Part shown: one piece after another, positions 56,969-64,000 of the stretch
Position numbering within the stretch: position 1 is the stretch's first letter
Layout of the letters: each line of letters starts with the position of its first letter
NCBI GenBank assembly: GCA_963989385.1
Contig: OZ022502.1
Span: forward strand, 48,601,454 to 48,665,453
Length of the DNA: 64,000 bases
From: Ctena decussata
Lineage: Eukaryota > Mollusca > Bivalvia > Lucinida > Lucinidae
Direction: 5' to 3'
Notes under the pieces: generated by a model
What the model was told of the DNA's origin: nothing
The model's database searches: none
Seen by the model: only the letters and a program-made list of their open reading frames with translations
Position numbers and translations under genes: made by a program

Positions 56969-56980
56969 TGGCGCCCAACG
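56969..56980 (+). promoter_or_regulatory. Primer-binding site
   Basis: TGGCGCCCAACG, two bases after the LTR's terminal CA. The TGGCGCC start fits complementarity to a tRNA 3' end with CCA; which tRNA was not determined. Confidence 0.65.
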
Positions 56981-57072
56981 TAAAATCCAGCCTGACCCCT
57001 GTGCAGTAATTCCTCGAGCCTATTTCTAAATGCAGCTCTTTAGCCTGGAACATCGGGGACGAATTCCAATTT

Positions 57073-57084
57073 GGTGGGGGAGAA
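57073..57084 (+). promoter_or_regulatory. Polypurine tract
   Basis: GGTGGGGGAGAA abuts the 3' LTR. Confidence 0.65.
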
Positions 57085-57243
57085 TGTCACAGGGTGTAGG
57101 TAATTAGGTATATCATACACTTGTACTGTCTGGTGGTACAAGCCGGCTTTTATAGCGACGTGGCAGAGTGCTCGCCTTTAAATCGAAGGGTTCCGGGTTC
57201 GATCCTCGGTCGGGGCATTGAGATTTTTTAAGAGTCTGTGACA
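57085..57243 (+). repeat. 3' LTR of the miniature element, with tRNA-like Pol III unit
   Basis: Same length and layout as the 5' copy; B box GGTTCGATCC at 57196-57205 and the T run are both kept. Confidence 0.75.
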
Positions 57244-59140
57244 AAACGATAATCATAAATTAAAAAGATAGGTTCAAATCTATTGGTTTTGAGAGCGGGA
57301 TGTGGAATATGATTGTATTAAGTCCTGTTTGCCTACCTTTTTACTTCAGATCGTGTATATAAATTAGCCTAATCGTGAACCAGTTAGAAACTCAATATTA
57401 GGTCGTGTGATGATACCAAGGTAATTATTCGCGTACATGATTGCTACGTTAATCGATTTAATTTGGACCAATCAACGATTTCGATCATGGTCTGCGATTC
57501 GTCCAGATTTCTAATATTTTTGTTTTGAAATATAGTACCTCAATTTTATGCCATGAACCAGTGGCTTATAGACTATTTGGACTATTTCAGAGTTGTCATG
57601 TAACTAGACTCTTTCACAGCCTTACAGTATTTGTTTGCACAAAGAGTGAAATAGATCTTTGTTACTGGTTTCAATTCTATTAGTTATGGCATTCTTTTCG
57701 AGCGACCAAGTAACATGAAAACTCTGAGCATTAGTACAGTTAGGTATGAGCAAACAGTGCAGACAAAGATCGGACGTAAGGAACAGTCTGTATGGGGTCT
57801 ACATTGTTTGCCATTCTATCTGCATCTTTTTGATGCATTACTGCATCATGCACGTGGCATCATGAAATCAAACTATTCCATTTTTATGGTGATTACAGAA
57901 ATATTTTAGGTTTCTATAAGATTTTTACTGCTCCTTGCAGGAATGTACCATAAATTCCTACACACATATATGGACACCTTCACCTAATTAACAGTTATAA
58001 TCACAATGGGAACAAGTTTATTTTACTATCCGTGTTGAGTGCCTTCATTAGAGAATATGGTAAAATGTGCAGACCCTGGTGAAAAGGCTTCTATAAGATC
58101 TGTGCCTACACTGCTTATTCCGTCCCAATGATCAGGGTCATTATCATTATAAACAAGATCAGTATTATCAGGAGTGGGGATTGCATATTGGAAAAGCCGT
58201 TTCTATATGCAAGCTATTTATAATTTACCCAGCAGACAGCTGTTCAATGTGAAGTGAAGCTGAAGCTGACCTACATGTAGTATCAGGTTTTCTGATAGTA
58301 AAACCTAGGTTTGATACTGTCTAATATCTGCCTAACAGATATAGCAGTGGAACAGACTATTATGTTACTATTTCGCTAAAAGTATTTTCTCGTAGTTTAG
58401 CAAGGGGGTTAATATTTAAAAATTTATCAAATGTTTTTATTTTCAGCTTGAATGGTATATTTGCTGTTAAATAAGTTACTTGGAAAACAATTTAGACCTT
58501 TAGTGCTGTTATTTTTGTTTCAATATATCATGTATCACTATAAAACTGAAAGTATAACTTGCCGCAAAAGACCTTTTGAAAAAGGCCAAGAAATGCTCGA
58601 TTATCTTAATTTCCTTTCCAATACATATCTAGCGAACGAAGTTTTAGACTTCTAGCTTTTGTACTTTGTCAACCATGTAATGTTGAGCATGCTTATCACC
58701 TGTCGGTCGCTGGGGTTAAGCGACACTGAAGAAGTAAAATACAAAAACACGCGTCTGTTGCACTAAATTTGGCTTAGTTACGTTTAATATTTTCAGACAA
58801 TTAATCATATAAAGGTGGTCATCAAGCTATCTTTATGTCACGAATTGACCTTTTATCATAAAATCATGTTGACCATGACATGAAACAATAGTTTAAAATT
58901 ATTTTTCGACTTATCTTACGGAGGTGTACCCATTCACCTTAATACACTATAATTGACGGGCAAATAAATTCTGCTTGAATTATTGAAGGTCAGGAGTTGA
59001 CCAGCATTCGTATCTCGTTGTATAGCGGTTCCTTGCTTTTCGTTCTGTGGACTTGAATTAGACATAGATATGAATCGCAGGTATTTGTTATATCATTCCT
59101 TGTTCAAAAGGAAATTGTTATAAGCATATTTTCATTAGCC
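57244..59140. other. Mostly unassigned sequence
   Basis: 57715-57860 is a decayed FB-4 copy (GAGCAAACAGTGCAGACAAAG, GTCTACATTGTTTGCC). 58921-58945 is an FB-3-like end (GTACCCATTCACCTTAATAC). The rest is unassigned. Confidence 0.4.
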
Positions 59141-61170
59141 TTGTCTGATAACAGGTATGAGTGTTGCTTCTCTCTTGACGGTATCACCACCAATCAAACA
59201 ACTATGAGTATCACTAACAGGCTTAGAATTAATTTAACTCCCATTAGGCTGCATTCCGCGTCTTCTGTACGGATTCCTAATTCAATAAATGATTTTAAAA
59301 CTTTCCAACCTTCAGTAAGAATAAGACCTTTAAATTTATGTTCTTCCTTTTCAGTCAACCTCAATGGGGTATCCGATTTTAACGTTTTTCGCAATAACTC
59401 CCATGTTAGATTAACTCCAATTAAGTCCCCAATACTTCACAAGTATTCCAATCCCTTCAAAAGACCTGGAATGTATCATAATATCTCTAAGTGCAATGCC
59501 AAGAGGTGTAATTGTTGTAAACATTTATGTACCAAATCTACCATTACATCATCTGTCAATGGTAGAACATTTTCAGTCGTCAATAATTCTGAACTGGACT
59601 GTAAATCGACTGATCTGATATATGTTTTAACCTGAAAAACACAAAATTGCAACATGCAATATGTTGGACAAACTAGTCGTGCCCTTAAGAAACGATTTGG
59701 TGAACATTATCGTAGAATTAAAAATCCTAAAAAATTGATACTTTTCTTTATCAACATTTTAAACGTACAGGCCATTCTCCTGCTGACGTATCTATACAGC
59801 CAGCAGAGAAAATAATTTATGACACTAAATCATCCTCGCGTTTCCAAAATATAAAGAGACACAAGGTTGAATTAAAATGGATAAAATTGTTACAAACTGC
59901 ATTTCCATTAGGGTTTAATGACATCATTTATCAAGAAGGTAACATTTCGAAAATGCCTAATTTTGATGTATTTTCTCTTTTTGATATTCCAAAACGCAAG
60001 CATAGAAGTCATGGTTTAAGAAAAAATGGTAACAAAAAACGAGAAAATACTGCTGTTAAGAAAACCAATACTTGCCTTAAAATTTTGTCGGATATACTAA
60101 AAAACCAAGGTCGACATTCTATGCTCTCATTTTTATGTTCTCTTCCGGTTTCTGTTAAATGCATTTTAGATAATGAGGCTAATAAGTTCTACGGTAAGGG
60201 TCATCAACTGTACGAGGCCGCACTCCTGACAAGATGTTATACTCAACATGCTCTTCGTCCACTAATCGAATCTGAGATCAACCATAAAAGACATTTTCTC
60301 AAAATTCCTTTTATAAATAAAGGAATTGATTTTATTGACCTACAAAGTATTTTTAAGGATCGGTCTGTAACTGCATCGATCCCGGATTATTTCGTGAATA
60401 AGGAGCCACCTATCATATGTTATAAATATAACAAACCAATTAGAAACACTATATTTAACTTTAATAAACTGGTCTCGGATCTTGATGTTCACACAAATAC
60501 ACCCGATACATGAGATTGTATAGACTCCAAATTTATCTATCCTGCCGCTGGCCATGTCATTACAGGGAATCTTAATATTATTTCAGATTCAAGAATTCGT
60601 AACATTATTTCGAAGGGACCAAAATATAAATTTCCTAACCCGTATTGATTTAAAAAAATGTAGGGAAGATATAGCCTGTTCTTTAACTGATTTTGGTAAT
60701 CGATGATGCAAGCGGGAACATGTTGAGTCTGATGCCTTAAAGGAATGGAAGGTGAACATTTTTAATGTAATGGATAAACGTATTAAATTCTATTCCCAAA
60801 ACACAAATCTTTTGCCGCCTAAACCTAAATCAACATTCCGTCATCCAGCAGTTTCATAGTAAGTACGTTCTGGTTCCAGCAGACAAGGCTGCAAATAACG
60901 TTGTCGTTGTTTGACGGTTACACTATATTAACACATTGAAACAAGAACTTGGCGGCACTAAGGCCTATGAAGAGACTTCAGAAGACGAAAAGTCTGTTGT
61001 CTTTAGGCACTGTAATGATATAGCCCTCAAGTTTTCTGTAAATGTAGAGGAACGGCAGGACAAGCTTCCTACGATGTACTGGTTACCTAAACTTCATAAA
61101 CGACTATATAAAGCCAGGTTTATTGCTAATTCTAGTGCTTGTACCACTACTGAACTTTCCAAATTATTAA
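59141..61170 (+). pseudogene. Penelope-like element with N-terminal GIY-YIG nuclease (decayed)
   Basis: Read 5' to 3': a Cys-rich stretch (CNAKRCNCCKHLC), then the GIY-YIG nuclease with LIYVLT, CNMQYVGQTSRALKKRFGEH, VELKWIKLLQT and GFND, then a long linker (to ~60630), then the start of the reverse transcriptase (VPADKAANNVVVV, LPTMYWLPKLHK, ARFIANSS, TTTELSKLL). Damage: TGA at 59632, a frameshift near 59733, stops near 60511 and in 60650-60920. It breaks off at ~61170 before the RT catalytic motifs. Nuclease-before-RT order is that of the Hydra/Chlamys-type PLEs, not Athena/Penelope types with a C-terminal nuclease. PLE identity is firm; the clade is inferred from order. Confidence 0.8.
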
Positions 61171-62039
61171 GAGAAGCTGACTGTAAGCATCGAGCATTGG
61201 ATGGAAACTCAAAATTTTGTATTTTGTTTAAAATGTCATGGTTTAAAGCTCTCGACGAAAGATGAAGATTAGTGAAAAAATTAGTGAAATATGTCAAACG
61301 GTTCTCGAGATATCTAAGCAATTACTGTTGCCATGGCAACCATTTTTAGGCCGCTCAAATTTTACATATTTTCATGATTTTCAAAGGGAAAACGTGTCTG
61401 TCCTGAAGCAAGTGTCAAATAGTTAACTGGTATGGTGCTTAGGACTAAATGTAATTGTCAGTCTCTGCACCTTCAGAGCATTGGCTACTGCACGTAGTTG
61501 AAACCATGGCAACTGGAAGTACATATAGTTGGAGAAAAAATAAAATTTGTGAAAATAGCTCTTTTTCATATCGAGGTCATTGAAAATGGCAGCCTGACCT
61601 GAATATACCATTAACATGTCTTCAAACATCAACATATGTAAAGTACATAGCAAAAACAATTAGTTGTAAACTTTCCCTGATTACAGAATAAATGCACGTG
61701 CAAAGGGTGTCCCTGTCGCAATTACAATTTTACAGAAACAACAGTTTTTTAGATTTCTTTACCCTAATTTCCACCATTTCAGTTTGAATTTGCTTATTTA
61801 ACAAATAAAGAGTCGCATTTTTATCCCATCTTTCCAAATTACGGCGTAGAAATGTAGTGTTTGATATTGTTTCTATGGTTACGATGCATAAAAATGTGTT
61901 ACATCAGTTCAAAACGACCCTAAACCCATGTAACTAATATACAACTCTTAATTTGCAGTAGAGTCGATATGGTTTTAATGTAGTTCAGTACGTGGTTTCT
62001 GTATCTCTAATGGTTTTCATTTTTTTCTAATAAACAGAT
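61171..62039. other. Unassigned sequence
   Basis: AT-rich; contains GTTGCCATGGCAACC. No element ends were recognised. Confidence 0.4.
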
Positions 62040-64000
62040 TAAAGTTGCTGCTTAGATTCCCCACCCACTGTATATGCAATAGCAATATCACTGTTTTGTG
62101 AAGAGAAAGTGTTTACTTGCTTACTTGTTGTCGAGATCGCTGTTAGGAGTTTGCCTCTGAGATCCGTTCTGGTATTCTTCTTTGGTACTGGCCTTGTTGC
62201 GAATATGGAGTATAGCAGTCTGGCTGGAATTTTATTGGTAATCTTTTCCAATGGTTGTTCAACCTAGATTTAAACTGGTTCAATGATTTGGAAGAAACTA
62301 CATCCTCTGGAAGGCTGTTCCATTGGTTTATTACTCGCTGGGAAAAGCTAAATCTCCTTATATCTAGTCGAAAGTTCTTTTTATAGAGTTTCTGAGAGTG
62401 CCCCCTAGTTCTGGTGTTAGTGTCTCTAGTAAATAGTTAATTTTGATTACAGTGGTCAATATTATTTAAAATTCTGTACACCTGTATCATGTCAAATCGT
62501 AATCTGCGATACTGTAAAGATGGTAATCCCAAATCCGTAAGCCTTTCATGATATGATTTTGTTCTTAAAAATGGCAACAACTTTGTTGCTCGTCTCTGCA
62601 CGTTTTCCATTGCGATGCTATCTTTCTTATACATATACACTGGATCCATACTCTAGGTGGGGTCTAACGATGGATTTAAAAAGGTGCAAGAATGAGGCTT
62701 TGTTGAGGTATGAAAATGTTCTTTTTATGATACCCAAATTTCTGTTTGCCGTATTCACACATTTCTGAATGTGAACAGAAATTTTTAGCTTGTTATCGAA
62801 AGTCACACCCAGGTCTTTTTCCTCTTGTACTGTGGCAATGGGGTCGCCGCTTCTGTCCCTACTCATATAGAATTTAGAAAAATCATTTTCAGGGCCAATG
62901 TGCATGTGTTTGCCTTTTGAGTTGTTATATTTCAGTTGCCATTTTTCTGACCAGTCTACTGACCTATAAATATCATTTTGCAATATTTCTGACTCTTCTC
63001 TTGTATTTACTTTCCCGTATAGTTTTGAATCATCGGCGAAAAGTTTCAAAATATTGTGGATTGAATCTGGGAGATCGTTTATGTAAATAAAAAAATAATA
63101 CAGGTCCTAACACGCTTCCCTGGGGGATACCTGAGGACACAGGTGCCCAATTTGATGCAGAACCATTCACCACTACTCTCTGCTGTCTGTTCTTCAGGAA
63201 GTCTTCTATCCATGCAGTAATTTTTTCTTTTATACCGTATCCTTTGAGTTTGATTAGTAGCCTCTGGTGGGGCACAGAGTCAAATGCTTTTTGGAAATCA
63301 AAATAAATCACGCCCACTGAATTTTTTTTTGTCTAATTCTTCAGTCCATTTACCGCAGACTTCTAAAAGCTGTGTTATACAGGATCGACCTGATCTGAAG
63401 CCATGCTGGTGGTCAGAGAAAAGGTTGTTTGATTCCATATAGTTCATTAATTGATCTCTTATAATCTTTTCCATTAATTTGGAACACACTGACGTTAAGC
63501 TGATAGGTCTATAGTTTTCTGCATTGGATTTTGAACCTTTCTTGTGAAGCGGCGTGATGTTAGCTAGTCTCCAAGATTCCGGAATTTTACCCTGTTCTAA
63601 TGTCTTTTTAAAGAGTTGGTTTAAAGGACTTTTAACATTTTCTACGGTTTCTACTAGAAATTTCGGATGGAAATTATCTGGGCCTACAGATTTTGACACT
63701 TGCAATTTTTTATGTATTTTTCTACAATATCTACACTTAGATGTATGGTGTTGAAGGGTTGGTTTGTCCTGATAGGAAAGTCAGGTAGGTTGTTCATGTC
63801 TTCGTTGGTAAAAACGCTTATGAAAAACCTGTTTAAGATATCAGCCCTCTCTTGGTTGTCCGTTTTAACCTCGCCATCATGACTTATTAGGTTTCCGACA
63901 GATTATTTCGTTTTTGTTTTTGATCTGACATAAGTCCAGAAAGGTTTAGTATTTATTTTGATGTTTGCAGCTAGATTGCTCTCATATTCTGATTTTGATT
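62040..64000 (-). pseudogene. CR1/jockey-like LINE, reverse transcriptase and C-terminal region, runs off the window
   Basis: On the minus strand from the window edge: KPFWTYVRSKTKTK, then [89 protein letters not shown], the catalytic FADDSKLY, then KDLGVTFDNKL, RPHLEYGSSV and ENVQRRATKLL. Frame breaks occur at ~63310 and ~63090, both in A/T homopolymers, plus breaks near 62640, a TAA near 62440 and one near 63900. The endonuclease part, if present, is beyond 64000. The 3' boundary near 62040 is approximate. Confidence 0.85.

Larger units (their letters stand above)
56808..57243 (+). mobile_element. Miniature LTR retroelement (TRIM-like) with tRNA-like LTRs
   Basis: Two 159-bp direct repeats (56808-56966 and 57085-57243) begin TGTCAC and end GTGACA, with eight mismatches by eye. 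The 118-bp interior starts two bases after the left repeat with TGGCGCCCAACG, a typical primer-binding site, and ends in GGTGGGGGAGAA, a polypurine tract directly before the right repeat. No coding sequence remains, as in TRIMs; mobility would need a relative's proteins. A clear target duplication is not visible (AAAAA versus AAACG). Confidence 0.8.

Overview
The window looks like nuclear DNA of an animal, most likely a marine bivalve mollusc. The evidence is one spliced gene of an animal-specific immune/RNA-decay family, and an intergenic landscape of dispersed elements with tandem cores like the pearl/HINE elements described from bivalves, foldback MITEs, hAT-like elements, a Penelope-like element and a CR1/jockey-like LINE. 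There is no sign of bacterial gene organisation. The species assignment is inference.

One host protein-coding gene is supported. It lies on the minus strand, start codon at 55442 and stop at 13238-13240, in six coding exons: 55269-55442, 25887-26800, 23048-23187, 20862-21096, 17176-17426 and 13238-14775. Every junction has GT-AG ends and the phases join without a break, giving 1083 residues. The order is an N4BP1/KHNYN-type KH-like module, a Regnase N-terminal three-helix module, an NYN/PIN ribonuclease domain with all four catalytic aspartates, a CCCH zinc finger, a long Ser/Gln/Pro-rich linker and the Regnase C-terminal helical module. It is a ZC3H12 (Regnase/MCPIP) ribonuclease whose front end resembles the sister family N4BP1/KHNYN. 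Intron 1 is 28.5 kb and holds most of the transposon load.

Layout: 1-13.2 kb is repeats 3' of the gene (foldback MITEs and a 455-bp-unit tandem element at 3.6-6.8 kb). 13.2-26.8 kb holds exons 6 to 2 with MITEs and tandem-core elements close to the exons. 26.8-55.3 kb is intron 1, with about ten tandem-core elements and, at 43.5-54.9 kb, a nest of three hAT-like elements inside an older tandem-core element. 55.4-59.1 kb is the upstream flank, with a 436-bp miniature LTR element whose LTRs carry a tRNA-like Pol III unit. 59.1-61.2 kb is a decayed Penelope-like element with its GIY-YIG nuclease in front of the reverse transcriptase. 62.0 kb to the end is a minus-strand LINE fragment.

The most unusual observations are the tRNA-bearing miniature LTR element, the fused domain architecture of the host RNase, the paired-end rule of the tandem-core elements (each family's 5' hairpin/sub-terminal repeat matches its own 3' hairpin, with one recombinant breaking the rule), and shared transcription-factor-like motifs inside their cores. 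Repeat boundaries and family assignments were made by eye; no database was searched.
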